From the NCBI GenBank assembly GCA_944472155.2, contig OX235279.1:149132199-149196198 (forward strand): a stretch of DNA of 64,000 nucleotides. The letters are read 5' to 3'. This DNA is from Trichobilharzia szidati (lineage: Eukaryota; Platyhelminthes; Trematoda; Strigeidida; Schistosomatidae). This document shows positions 45,430 through 57,639 of this stretch, piece by piece. How positions within the stretch are numbered: the stretch's first letter is position 1; every line of letters begins with the position of its first letter. Below the pieces are notes generated by a model. That model had not been told where the DNA came from. It saw only the letters and a list, made by a program, of their open reading frames with translations, and did not search any database. Both the position numbers and the translations under genes were made by a program.

Positions 45430-48400
45430 GATAATAATAATTTACTTTATTCCAAAAACAGTACTTATGATACAGAATGGAATTCTCAGCATTTGTCACA
45501 ATATTGCATCTGATTTACTCAAAATGTATATAAAATTAAAAATGAAAACAAAAATTAATCGGAGAAATTTGTCCACATTAGCGACATAATTATTAGAAAT
45601 AGTAATAATAATAATAGTAATAATAATAATAAATACCAATAACAGTGAGTTTGTTTCAAACGGTATTGTCGATTCAGTTTGGAAACTTTAGCATGTTATG
45701 GATAATTGGGTCTAATGTTCTGTTGATATGGTATAGTGAGGTGAAATACAAAGTTAACAGTCATAATACAGCTTAAAATTATGTCCACACTTATGAAAAA
45801 TAAAATAAACAAAACGAAAAAATTGAGAGGATTTTAAATACAAGAAATAGAATAACAATAAAGTATGATGCTTTAAGGTTGAAGGAAATGGTCTATTTAG
45901 TGGTGCTAAGAAGGTTAGTTAGTTCATTTCTGACACTATTTTCATCACATAGAGTACGTGCCAAATATCGTATAGTGGAATTTTTATACTTAGATGTACG
46001 TGCATGAAGTCTTCTGAAAAGACTTCTTGTTTTACCTGAGGAGACACAAGGTTGGAGCTGCGGGTAGAGTGGGTGCTCAGAGTCTGACAAAATTCCTCTA
46101 GCGAATCTGTTGCATGACATCAAATGCCTATCGATGACAATGCCAACGATATGGCCCAATGAATTACCACTCGTCCTACCGACAGTCCTCAGAGTTCTAC
46201 GAAGTATGACATAGTCCTTTTTTAGCAATCCAGGAAAGAATACGGGTGAACAGTAAAGAATAGGTAAAATACACGAGTTGACAAACTGTAAGAGGAGTGG
46301 TTGCGTTATGCCTGAGTGCCTTAACTTCTTAATGTAAAAAGTCAAACGAAATATTCTTTTAGAAATCGCTAAGGCATGAGAAGACCAGGATAGGTCAGAA
46401 GAGAGAACTAATCCAAGATACTTAACTTCAGACTTGCTTTCTATATCAATGTCATCGATTTTGCAAGGGTCATAGGAACCAACGGCTTCATTTAACTTTC
46501 GTTTACATCGGAAACTGAAATTAACAGTCTGACATTTGGAAGGATTAAGTTTAAGGCCGTTAGACGAAGACCATTTGCTAACTTCTGATAGAAAGTTGTT
46601 AATCTTAATACAGTCAAGTTGAGAGTTAACAGACATTGAAATAGTTAGATCATTGGCATACTCAACAAAGTTCATTTCATCGGAGTGAGGCAAGTCATGC
46701 AAGGAGAAAGAAAACAGAAAAGGAGAAAGGACAGCGCCTTGAGGGACACCAGCCTCAGTAAGTAATGAAGTGGACGACTTTCCCTGACATACAGTGTATT
46801 GCTTTCTTTCTGAGAAATAAGAATGGAGCCATTTGACAACCCAACAGTCAGTTTGAGTTTCAGCAAGCTTGTTTAGTAAAATGTCCCTAGGTACTGAGTC
46901 GAAAGCAGATGTATAATCTAGAAAGGTGCAGCGAACAAATTTAGCCCCCTTGTCTAAGCTGGAGACAATGTTATGATGCAGGACTGCAGCTGCGTCCAAA
47001 GTACTTCTACTATGTTTGTAGGCAAACTGTTTGGGATCATTAGAGGCTTTAAGTGAAGGCTGAAGATTAAGTAAGAGCAACTTTTCCATAGCTTTTAGAA
47101 AAGGGGAAGTAATAGCAATGGGTCTGAATTTAAAACATGTCGCAGTAGACGACTTAGGAATAGGTACAATTTTAATATCCTTCCAAACGGCTGGCACGAC
47201 ATTTTTGGAAAAAGAATCATTGAATATGTCCATGAGAGGATAACACAGGATATCTGCACAATGTTTAAGAATAACACTAGGCAAACCATCTGGACCCAGG
47301 CTACAAGAAGGGTTCATAGACTGGAGACATTTTAGAACATCATTTGTAGTAAGTCCAGGAAAGCAGGTTTCATTAATACTTGTAACACTAGAAAGTTTGG
47401 CATTCGTGGGAGAATGTATGAAGGACTTGTTTAGTTCGGAACCATCAAGGGAAAAAGGAATACTGTTCATCTGCTCACCACCAGTAATTTCTTTGAAAAG
47501 TTTCCATATGTTAGACGCATTTTTACAGGATATGAACTTTCGGTTGTAAATTGAATTCAATCTGTGCATTTCGGACTTTATTAGGATGTTAATTCTTTTC
47601 AAACCAGCATTATCCTTCATTTCATATAATTTTTCTTTCTGTCTGCGAAGCTTTTTAAGTTGAGGAGAGGAGAAACGGTCAAATCTGATAAAGAGCGTTT
47701 CTCTGGGACAACAGGTGTCAAGACAAAATTTGAGATAACTTGTAATATTGGAGATTGTGTCATCAAGAGAGTCTTCTTTAAACAGGTCCCACCTTGTATC
47801 TTTGAGCATGCTTCTGAGGTTCTGAACATTCTCCATAGAGTAACATCCATGTACAGTTTTCTTGGAAAGGTGTGAGAAAGTTCTCTTGTGTAATTTTCCA
47901 TAAATTTTAGGTAAAACCCGTACAATACAATGATCTGAGTTAAACAGTGGAGCTCTTTTACGAGCTTCCTATATTCCGGAGTCATTGATAAATACAAGAT
48001 CAAGGGAATTATCCAGTCTGGTGGGAAGGTTAACAACATTTTCATGACCTATCACTGTGAGAAAGCTGCAGTCATATGAATTAAAATCACCTGTCACTAT
48101 GGACAGGGAGTTACCAAAAGAGGCGGCAGCGAAAATGGTGAATTCATCAGCAAGCATAGATAATTCTGAAGTGCTACCTATCACACGTGTGATATAAATA
48201 TTTGTGATATAAATGAATTTGTATTTACATAGGTGTTTAGGTCGACATTTGACAGTTATACAGTCAATATCATCATTTGAGAATTTAAAACAGACGTTGT
48301 TGGCAACAGACCACTGAGAATTGATAAAAGTAGCAACACCACCGTCTCGCTTCTTCCTTGAACTACTTCGGTCTTGTCTGTACATATTGAAACCATTTAT

Positions 48401-48787
48401 TAAGATTAAATTATCATCATGTGAGCCGTGTAGCCAAGTTTCCTGAAGCGTTATTACACTGGTATTACGATAAATATTTGAATATAATAGAGAATCCAAG
48501 TGATTAATCTTGTTCGATAATGACCTGCAATTAGTGCTCATAATCACAGGAACAGTCATCTGATGCATTGGAGTACACTTTAAGGATCTTTGCCACCCAC
48601 CATGATGCTTTTTCTTAAGGTTATTATAAACTCATAAATGGTCCAGTTGAAAACATTTTAAGTAATCGCGAGAGTAAGTAACACGTTTTGGACACATAAT
48701 CGAATAATTAAAACAAAATAAATCCAAGAAATCAGATGCAATATAAGTGACGGAAAATTTTGGTAGCCCAAGCTGTAAGCAGGCCGC
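45430..48787 (-). mobile_element. CR1/jockey-like LINE, nearly full length (L1)
   Basis: It runs from the 5' end at 48,787 to the 3' end at about 45,430, where GGAATAAAGTAAATTATT is followed by ATT repeats. The 5' UTR is about 220 bp (48,787-48,569). The same 5' end (GCGGCCTGC on the minus strand) bounds the independent copy at 62,942, so this is probably the true element start. Length is about 3.36 kb. It is related to the truncated LINEs at 1-9 kb. Confidence 0.85.
45893..48568 (-). pseudogene. LINE polyprotein: apurinic endonuclease + reverse transcriptase, one nonsense codon
   Basis: A single frame of 891 codons is interrupted by one TAG at 47,969-47,971. Endonuclease motifs are STNCRSLSNKINHLD, LQETWLHG, KRDGGVATFI, IVTGDFNSYD and, after the TAG, NSDHCIVRV, which holds the catalytic Asp-His. 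RT motifs are SLGPDGLPSVIL, FKFRPIAITSPFLKAMEKLL, FLDYTSAFDSVPR, GVPQGAVLSPFLF, LNPSKCQTVNF and VKYLGLVLSSDLSW. The catalytic box reads EYANDLTIS, so the first catalytic Asp of YADD is Asn. The element is therefore doubly disabled, although the rest is open. It is minus strand, just upstream of ERCC6 and in the same orientation. Confidence 0.88.
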
Positions 48788-49068
48788 TGTTTTAGGTGAA
48801 TATATGCAGGAGAAAATGGAGGTGGGTCGAGCAAACGTTGAGGAGGCCGTCGAATGACATTGCACGCCAGAGCATCGCTCGAGTGGAATTCCAATGGGAA
48901 GCGACAAGGGGGTCGTCGGTGAGAGGGTGTGATAGTGTGAGGAGGAGATGAGAGATTATGGGCAATCAGGGACCCAGCTGAAAAGGACGGCAGAAAATGA
49001 AACAAAGTGGAGATTTGTTGTTGAAGCCCTATGTTCCACTCGGAACCCAAGAAAATAATAATAATTAA
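48788..49068 (+). pseudogene. RTE-like LINE 3' end (copy 1)
   Basis: Remnants of the RTE C-terminus (Trp/Arg-rich, with stops) and the tail CCCTATGTTCCACTCGGAAC then AAAATAATAATAATT. It begins exactly at the 5' end of L1, so L1 probably inserted into it. It is repeated at 53,409-53,689. Confidence 0.65.
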
Positions 49069-49078
49069 TAGTAATAGC

Positions 49079-49250
49079 TGCGTCAGTGACACAGCGGTTA
49101 TGATTCTTGCCGATCACGCACATGGTCCGGGGTTCGAACCCCTGCTGACGCACAAGTGATATCTATGGTCGGCCTGCAAAATTTGGGCTACCGATATCAT
49201 ATGCTGAAAATTCCATACCTGTACCAAGAATACGGTGGAATCAAGGTGTA
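49079..49250 (+). mobile_element. tRNA-headed SINE, type II tail (copy in unit 1)
   Basis: The head is CTGCGTCAGTGACACAGCGG with B box GGTTCGAACCCC, closed by GACGCAC. The tail is TATGGTCGGCCTGCAAAATT to TACGGTGGAATCAAGGTG, then an A-rich run. It is repeated exactly at 53,700-53,871. Confidence 0.75.
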
Positions 49251-49969
49251 TTAAAAAAAAAGAAAAATAAGGCTGTTTTAGGTGAACAACTTTGTAACTC
49301 TCTTGACCAATGGACATTTATAAACTAATAGACAAACACTAATATTTCACTGGAACTTTGAATATAATTCTGTAAACTTGTCAGGGAATACCCATTCTAC
49401 TCAACTGAAATTGACACAACCATACGTACATTAGAAGGAAACCGTTTAACTTCATAATAAAATTGACAAATACAAAACATCACATAAACCAGATAATGGG
49501 TCCGCACAGCAACCTTGAAGTATCACTCAGAACTCATGAGATGCACAATTAACAATGCAGTTCTAGAAAATCTCAGCAGGATATGTGTACACATACGTTT
49601 CACACCATAACACTGCTTGAAACTCACTTATTACGAATGCACTGAACACTAGTGTTCAAACTGTTTTGTTAACACCTCAATTCACCCATAGCATAATTCT
49701 CATATACCAGAGACTAAGAACCACATTCACTGTGCGAGGGCTGATGATTCCACCCAGGTGACTAGGTTGAATTAGGTGGGGTAGAACTTGAACGTATGAC
49801 CAATCGGCTGAAAACTGAGTGCTTACGGCTAATGAGTAACATCTCCACTTCAAACTATAACACAGTATGTTTCAGCTGCTACTCAGATTCACCAGAAGTC
49901 AGGTGAATTGCTTCATATACGAGAGCTATAAAATCCACTTGACATAAAAACCACAGTTCATAGAATCTA

Positions 49970-51140
49970 CTCCTCCAGTAAATCACCTAGCACTGCGAGC
50001 AGTGCTCCTGTCGGAGACGAGGCAGTGTAAGCCATGGTGAGGTTGGCGGCTTACCAATGTTTAAACAGTCCTTGTTTAATCTCAGATTGGCTACTTAGGG
50101 TGCAGGGACTGGTCGCCCTAAACGACGCAATGGATGACCAATAGAAATACCTTTTCCCTCATCAAATTGGTTGTGTATCTAATCCATGACCTTGAGTCTT
50201 CGTTCTTGCTAGCACGTGGCACTTGTGTGATCACCCTGCTAACGTGCGCTTTGCTCTCTGTTTCAGATTATTGCATGATGATTGAGATAACATAAACCCG
50301 ACTCAGACGGAGCCTGAGCAAGGTAAACCAAACGACAAGGAGTATACTTCAAATTATCCCAGAGAAACGACAAACACCGAGTTTCCCATCCAAGCTTACA
50401 TACTTCCTGGGCTGCCAGGCGTTCGCCTCCACTTCTAACACGTTCGTAAGTCAGGGCCAGTTCAGGGTCTGAAGACTGAAGTTCGGGCCAACTATATGAA
50501 TTATGCGTCAACTAAGGGCTATGTGATCAGTCCGTACCACGAAATGCCAACCGAAGAGATATGCTGTGAAGTGTTTACCGAAATTGACCAGTGCCTTTCC
50601 GCGTGGTGCAGTAACTCTTTTCACTATTGTAGTGCTCGAATGGCATTAGCCAACAAATTTTCTGCTCCATCTGCATTCTTTCTGAGACAGAACAACCCCG
50701 ATACCAGTGTCGCTAGTGTCTGTATCTAGGATGAACGGACCTGCCTGGTCAGTAACGTTGCGGTATGCTAGGATGGGAGGGCTACATAAACAGTCTTTAA
50801 GTCTTTTTTGATTGCACACTAGTCAGTAACTAGTGCAATGTATCTAGTCCTATCTTCGGTCCAGACTGCAATGTGGCCACTATGCTAGGTGGCACGCCAC
50901 TACGGTGCACTGTGAATTGTTGGTATTGGATGGTATTGGAAGCCAAGGCTTCCTGCCGATCGCCTCCAACCATCCAATACCAACAAGTATTTAAGTCTAT
51001 CGAAGGCTTCAGTATCTGATGCTGTCCAGCTGTAATCCTTCTTCTTAAGAATGTCGAATAGAGGAGCTGCAAGCGGAGAAAACTTCTCGGTATCAGATAC
51101 TTTAGTAAATTAACATACTCTGGACAGCCATCTTCCATTG
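49970..51140. other. GC-richer block of unknown nature
   Basis: Open frames lie on both strands (50,263-50,511 minus, ERVRSGGERLAAQEVCKLGW; 50,496-50,729 plus), but I recognise neither. A 16-bp inverted repeat, TGTTGGTATTGGATGG and its complement, lies at 50,928 and 50,969. It could be an LTR or other old transposon part. The duplicate is at 54,591-55,761. Confidence 0.35.
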
Positions 51141-51144
51141 AGTT

Positions 51145-51265
51145 TCAGTCTGTGCCATCAAAGAATCCGTTTCAGAACAGATTCAGTATTTTCTCACTAT
51201 AGAATATTAGAATTATTTCAGAATTGGTGAGATTTAATTCAGCATTATAGCAAGCCTGGGCATGC
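51145..51265 (+). repeat. Unclassified dispersed repeat, copy 2
   Basis: Related to 44,702-44,825, with a duplicate in the next tandem unit at 55,766-55,886. Confidence 0.6.
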
Positions 51266-51901
51266 AGTCACTGCAGTCACACTAAGAACTCAGTGAAACT
51301 CGCTGCGCAATAGTATGTTTACGAATAAACTGAAAAATAATGTCCTCCTTACCTTCCAAACAACTTATCCTTATCCCAGGATGATAACTTTCTTTCACCT
51401 ATGAGCCTAAGTTATATCTATTAAATCGCAACACTACATCAAATAAATCTTCCCCCAAAACCAAGGCCACTTGAAACCCATAGCAACAAGCATCATAGCG
51501 GGGATATGCAATCCAATATCATTTTACGAGCTAGTATAAACCAATTTGATTTCTTTGTGCTCGCCTCTTGATTGGGAGGTAGAGGTTCCTGATCTTCGGT
51601 AAACGTCTGCGTAGCTCGTCCCGTCACTCTACTGTCGTAGCTTTGGTTGACTCCAAAATGAGTAGTGCACGGATTAATTATATGTGGTTTGTAGTATGAG
51701 GTGTGCTAAGACTGTTACTACTGTGAATGAAGCTGATCCTTTCACCAGTTGGTCCTTCGGTATCGTCGTCAACAGAAAAGAGATAATAATAATAGATATA
51801 ATTAGTGAAGGTATTCAGGCTAACAGACAGAAAAAGAATAAGAAAACGTAAGAAGTCAGTCAACGGGTACATATATATACCGGTAATAATGATAATAATA
51901 A

Positions 51902-53408
51902 ATCTGGACCCAGGCTACAAGAAGGGTTCATAGACTGGAGACATTTTAGAACATCATTTGTAGTAAGTCCAGGAAAGCAGGTTTCATTAATACTTGTAAC
52001 ACTAGAAAGTTTGGCATTCGTGGGAGAATGTATGAAGGACTTGTTTAGTTCGGAACCATCAAGGGAAAAAGGAATACTGTTCATCTGCTCACCACCAGTA
52101 ATTTCTTTGAAAAGTTTCCATATGTTAGACGCATTTTTACAGGATATGAACTTTCGGTTGTAAATTGAATTCAATCTGTGCATTTCGGACTTTATTAGGA
52201 TGTTAATTCTTTTCAAACCAGCATTATCCTTCATTTCATATAATTTTTCTTTCTGTCTGCGAAGCTTTTTAAGTTGAGGAGAGGAGAAACGGTCAAATCT
52301 GATAAAGAGCGTTTCTCTGGGACAACAGGTGTCAAGACAAAATTTGAGATAACTTGTAATATTGGAGATTGTGTCATCAAGAGAGTCTTCTTTAAACAGG
52401 TCCCACCTTGTATCTTTGAGCATGCTTCTGAGGTTCTGAACATTCTCCATAGAGTAACATCCATGTACAGTTTTCTTGGAAAGGTGTGAGAAAGTTCTCT
52501 TGTGTAATTTTCCATAAATTTTAGGTAAAACCCGTACAATACAATGATCTGAGTTAAACAGTGGAGCTCTTTTACGAGCTTCCTATATTCCGGAGTCATT
52601 GATAAATACAAGATCAAGGGAATTATCCAGTCTGGTGGGAAGGTTAACAACATTTTCATGACCTATCACTGTGAGAAAGCTGCAGTCATATGAATTAAAA
52701 TCACCTGTCACTATGGACAGGGAGTTACCAAAAGAGGCGGCAGCGAAAATGGTGAATTCATCAGCAAGCATAGATAATTCTGAAGTGCTACCTTGTTTTC
52801 ATCACACGTGTGATATAAATATTTGTGATATAAATGAATTTGTATTTACATAGGTGTTTAGGTCGACATTTGACAGTTATACAGTCAATATCATCATTTG
52901 AGAATTTAAAACAGACGTTGTTGGCAACAGACCACTGAGAATTGATAAAAGTAGCAACACCACCGTCTCGCTTCTTCCTTGAACTACTTCGGTCTTGTCT
53001 GTACATATTGAAACCATTTATTAAGATTAAATTATCATCATGTGAGCCGTGTAGCCAAGTTTCCTGAAGCGTTATTACACTGGTATTACGATAAATATTT
53101 GAATATAATAGAGAATCCAAGTGATTAATCTTGTTCGATAATGACCTGCAATTAGTGCTCATAATCACAGGAACAGTCATCTGATGCATTGGAGTACACT
53201 TTAAGGATCTTTGCCACCCACCATGATGCTTTTTCTTAAGGTTATTATAAACTCATAAATGGTCCAGTTGAAAACATTTTAAGTAATCGCGAGAGTAAGT
53301 AACACGTTTTGGACACATAATCGAATAATTAAAACAAAATAAATCCAAGAAATCAGATGCAATATAAGTGACGGAAAATTTTGGTAGCCCAAGCTGTAAG
53401 CAGGCCGC
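51902..53408 (-). pseudogene. 3'-truncated LINE copy (L2)
   Basis: It contains the 5' UTR, endonuclease and start of the RT up to SLGPD, and is then cut at an ATT-type tail. Seven bases (TGTTTTC in plus sense near 52,795) absent from L1 break the endonuclease frame after NIYITRV. It shares the in-frame TAG with L1. Confidence 0.85.
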
Positions 53409-56400
53409 TGTTTTAGGTGAATATATGCAGGAGAAAATGGAGGTGGGTCGAGCAAACGTTGAGGAGGCCGTCGAATGACATTGCACGCCAGAGCATCGCT
53501 CGAGTGGAATTCCAATGGGAAGCGACAAGGGGGTCGTCGGTGAGAGGGTGTGATAGTGTGAGGAGGAGATGAGAGATTATGGGCAATCAGGGACCCAGCT
53601 GAAAAGGACGGCAGAAAATGAAACAAAGTGGAGATTTGTTGTTGAAGCCCTATGTTCCACTCGGAACCCAAGAAAATAATAATAATTAATAGTAATAGCT
53701 GCGTCAGTGACACAGCGGTTATGATTCTTGCCGATCACGCACATGGTCCGGGGTTCGAACCCCTGCTGACGCACAAGTGATATCTATGGTCGGCCTGCAA
53801 AATTTGGGCTACCGATATCATATGCTGAAAATTCCATACCTGTACCAAGAATACGGTGGAATCAAGGTGTATTAAAAAAAAAGAAAAATAAGGCTGTTTT
53901 AGGTGAACAACTTTGTAACTCTCTTGACCAATGGACATTTATAAACTAATAGACAAACACTAATATTTCACTGGAACTTTGAATATAATTCTGTAAACTT
54001 GTCAGGGAATACCCATTCTACTCAACTGAAATTGACACAACCATACGTACATTAGAAGGAAACCGTTTAACTTCATAATAAAATTGACAAATACAAAACA
54101 TCACATAAACCAGATAATGGGTCCGCACAGCAACCTTGAAGTATCACTCAGAACTCATGAGATGCACAATTAACAATGCAGTTCTAGAAAATCTCAGCAG
54201 GATATGTGTACACATACGTTTCACACCATAACACTGCTTGAAACTCACTTATTACGAATGCACTGAACACTAGTGTTCAAACTGTTTTGTTAACACCTCA
54301 ATTCACCCATAGCATAATTCTCATATACCAGAGACTAAGAACCACATTCACTGTGCGAGGGCTGATGATTCCACCCAGGTGACTAGGTTGAATTAGGTGG
54401 GGTAGAACTTGAACGTATGACCAATCGGCTGAAAACTGAGTGCTTACGGCTAATGAGTAACATCTCCACTTCAAACTATAACACAGTATGTTTCAGCTGC
54501 TACTCAGATTCACCAGAAGTCAGGTGAATTGCTTCATATACGAGAGCTATAAAATCCACTTGACATAAAAACCACAGTTCATAGAATCTACTCCTCCAGT
54601 AAATCACCTAGCACTGCGAGCAGTGCTCCTGTCGGAGACGAGGCAGTGTAAGCCATGGTGAGGTTGGCGGCTTACCAATGTTTAAACAGTCCTTGTTTAA
54701 TCTCAGATTGGCTACTTAGGGTGCAGGGACTGGTCGCCCTAAACGACGCAATGGATGACCAATAGAAATACCTTTTCCCTCATCAAATTGGTTGTGTATC
54801 TAATCCATGACCTTGAGTCTTCGTTCTTGCTAGCACGTGGCACTTGTGTGATCACCCTGCTAACGTGCGCTTTGCTCTCTGTTTCAGATTATTGCATGAT
54901 GATTGAGATAACATAAACCCGACTCAGACGGAGCCTGAGCAAGGTAAACCAAACGACAAGGAGTATACTTCAAATTATCCCAGAGAAACGACAAACACCG
55001 AGTTTCCCATCCAAGCTTACATACTTCCTGGGCTGCCAGGCGTTCGCCTCCACTTCTAACACGTTCGTAAGTCAGGGCCAGTTCAGGGTCTGAAGACTGA
55101 AGTTCGGGCCAACTATATGAATTATGCGTCAACTAAGGGCTATGTGATCAGTCCGTACCACGAAATGCCAACCGAAGAGATATGCTGTGAAGTGTTTACC
55201 GAAATTGACCAGTGCCTTTCCGCGTGGTGCAGTAACTCTTTTCACTATTGTAGTGCTCGAATGGCATTAGCCAACAAATTTTCTGCTCCATCTGCATTCT
55301 TTCTGAGACAGAACAACCCCGATACCAGTGTCGCTAGTGTCTGTATCTAGGATGAACGGACCTGCCTGGTCAGTAACGTTGCGGTATGCTAGGATGGGAG
55401 GGCTACATAAACAGTCTTTAAGTCTTTTTTGATTGCACACTAGTCAGTAACTAGTGCAATGTATCTAGTCCTATCTTCGGTCCAGACTGCAATGTGGCCA
55501 CTATGCTAGGTGGCACGCCACTACGGTGCACTGTGAATTGTTGGTATTGGATGGTATTGGAAGCCAAGGCTTCCTGCCGATCGCCTCCAACCATCCAATA
55601 CCAACAAGTATTTAAGTCTATCGAAGGCTTCAGTATCTGATGCTGTCCAGCTGTAATCCTTCTTCTTAAGAATGTCGAATAGAGGAGCTGCAAGCGGAGA
55701 AAACTTCTCGGTATCAGATACTTTAGTAAATTAACATACTCTGGACAGCCATCTTCCATTGAGTTTCAGTCTGTGCCATCAAAGAATCCGTTTCAGAACA
55801 GATTCAGTATTTTCTCACTATAGAATATTAGAATTATTTCAGAATTGGTGAGATTTAATTCAGCATTATAGCAAGCCTGGGCATGCAGTCACTGCAGTCA
55901 CACTAAGAACTCAGTGAAACTCGCTGCGCAATAGTATGTTTACGAATAAACTGAAAAATAATGTCCTCCTTACCTTCCAAACAACTTATCCTTATCCCAG
56001 GATGATAACTTTCTTTCACCTATGAGCCTAAGTTATATCTATTAAATCGCAACACTACATCAAATAAATCTTCCCCCAAAACCAAGGCCACTTGAAACCC
56101 ATAGCAACAAGCATCATAGCGGGGATATGCAATCCAATATCATTTTACGAGCTAGTATAAACCAATTTGATTTCTTTGTGCTCGCCTCTTGATTGGGAGG
56201 TAGAGGTTCCTGATCTTCGGTAAACGTCTGCGTAGCTCGTCCCGTCACTCTACTGTCGTAGCTTTGGTTGACTCCAAAATGAGTAGTGCACGGATTAATT
56301 ATATGTGGTTTGTAGTATGAGGTGTGCTAAGACTGTTACTACTGTGAATGAAGCTGATCCTTTCACCAGTTGGTCCTTCGGTATCGTCGTCAACAGAAAA

Positions 56401-56522
56401 GAGATAATAATAATAGATATAATTAGTGAAGGTATTCAGGCTAACAGACAGAAAAAGAATAAGAAAACGTAAGAAGTCAGTCAACGGGTACATATATATA
56501 CCGGTAATAATGATAATAATAA
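53409..56522. repeat. Flank X, copy 2 of the tandem unit
   Basis: Essentially identical to 48,788-51,901. It contains an RTE 3' end (53,409-53,689), a type II SINE (53,700-53,871), a GC-richer block (54,591-55,761), and a dispersed repeat (55,766-55,886). Confidence 0.88.
53700..53871 (+). mobile_element. tRNA-headed SINE, type II tail (copy in unit 2)
   Basis: Duplicate of 49,079-49,250, carried by the tandem duplication and not an independent insertion. Confidence 0.8.
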
Positions 56523-57622
56523 ATCTGGACCCAGGCTACAAGAAGGGTTCATAGACTGGAGACATTTTAGAACATCATTTGTAGTAAGTCCAGGAAAGCA
56601 GGTTTCATTAATACTTGTAACACTAGAAAGTTTGGCATTCGTGGGAGAATGTATGAAGGACTTGTTTAGTTCGGAACCATCAAGGGAAAAAGGAATACTG
56701 TTCATCTGCTCACCACCAGTAATTTCTTTGAAAAGTTTCCATATGTTAGACGCATTTTTACAGGATATGAACTTTCGGTTGTAAATTGAATTCAATCTGT
56801 GCATTTCGGACTTTATTAGGATGTTAATTCTTTTCAAACCAGCATTATCCTTCATTTCATATAATTTTTCTTTCTGTCTGCGAAGCTTTTTAAGTTGAGG
56901 AGAGGAGAAACGGTCAAATCTGATAAAGAGCGTTTCTCTGGGACAACAGGTGTCAAGACAAAATTTGAGATAACTTGTAATATTGGAGATTGTGTCATCA
57001 AGAGAGTCTTCTTTAAACAGGTCCCACCTTGTATCTTTGAGCATGCTTGAGGTTCTGAACATTCTCCATAGGGTAACATCCATGTACAGTTTTCTTGGAA
57101 AGGTGTGAGAAAGTTCTCTTGTGTAATTTTCCATAAATTTTAGGTAAAACCCGTACAATACAATGATCTGAGTTAAACAGTGGAGCTCTTTTACGAGCTT
57201 CCTATATTCCGGAGTCATTGATAAATACAAGATCAAGGGAATTATCCAGTCTGGTGGGAAGGTTAACAACATTTTCATGACCTATCACTGTGAGAAAGCT
57301 GCAGTCATATGAATTAAAATCACCTGTCACTATGGACAGGGAGTTACCAAAAGAGGCGGCAGCGAAAATGGTGAATTCATCAGCAAGCATAGATAATTCT
57401 GAAGTGCTACCTTGTTTTCATCACACGTGTGATATAAATATTTGTGATATAAATGAATTTGTATTTACATAGGTGTTTAGGTCGACATTTGACAGTTATA
57501 CAGTCAATATCATCATTTGAGAATTTAAAACAGACGTTGTTGGCAACAGACCACTGAGAATTGATAAAAGTAGCAACACCACCGTCTCGCTTCTTCCTTG
57601 AACTACTTCGGTCTTGTCTGTA
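56523..57622 (-). pseudogene. 3'-truncated LINE copy (L3), part before the CACTA insertion
   Basis: Same content as L2 from SLGPD back to the middle of the endonuclease (RKKRDGGVATFI region). Two bases are missing at about 57,047 relative to L1 and L2, and a further frame break exists. It is interrupted at TGTA by the DNA transposon. The rest is at 62,536-62,942. Confidence 0.85.
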
Positions 57623-57637
57623 CCCAGTCGGTTAATG
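57623..57637 (+). repeat. CACTA left terminal inverted repeat
   Basis: CCCAGTCGGTTAATG, preceded by the target duplication TA (57,621-57,622). It pairs with 62,521-62,535 with one mismatch. Confidence 0.9.
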
Positions 57638-57639
57638 CA

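Larger units (their letters stand above)
48788..51901. repeat. Flank X, copy 1 of the tandem unit
   Basis: It holds an RTE 3' end (48,788-49,068), a type II SINE (49,079-49,250), a block similar to 17.2 kb (49,730-49,860), a GC-richer block (49,970-51,140) with an inverted repeat, and a dispersed repeat (51,145-51,265). It ends with AATAATGATAATAATAA against the truncated LINE. Confidence 0.85.
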
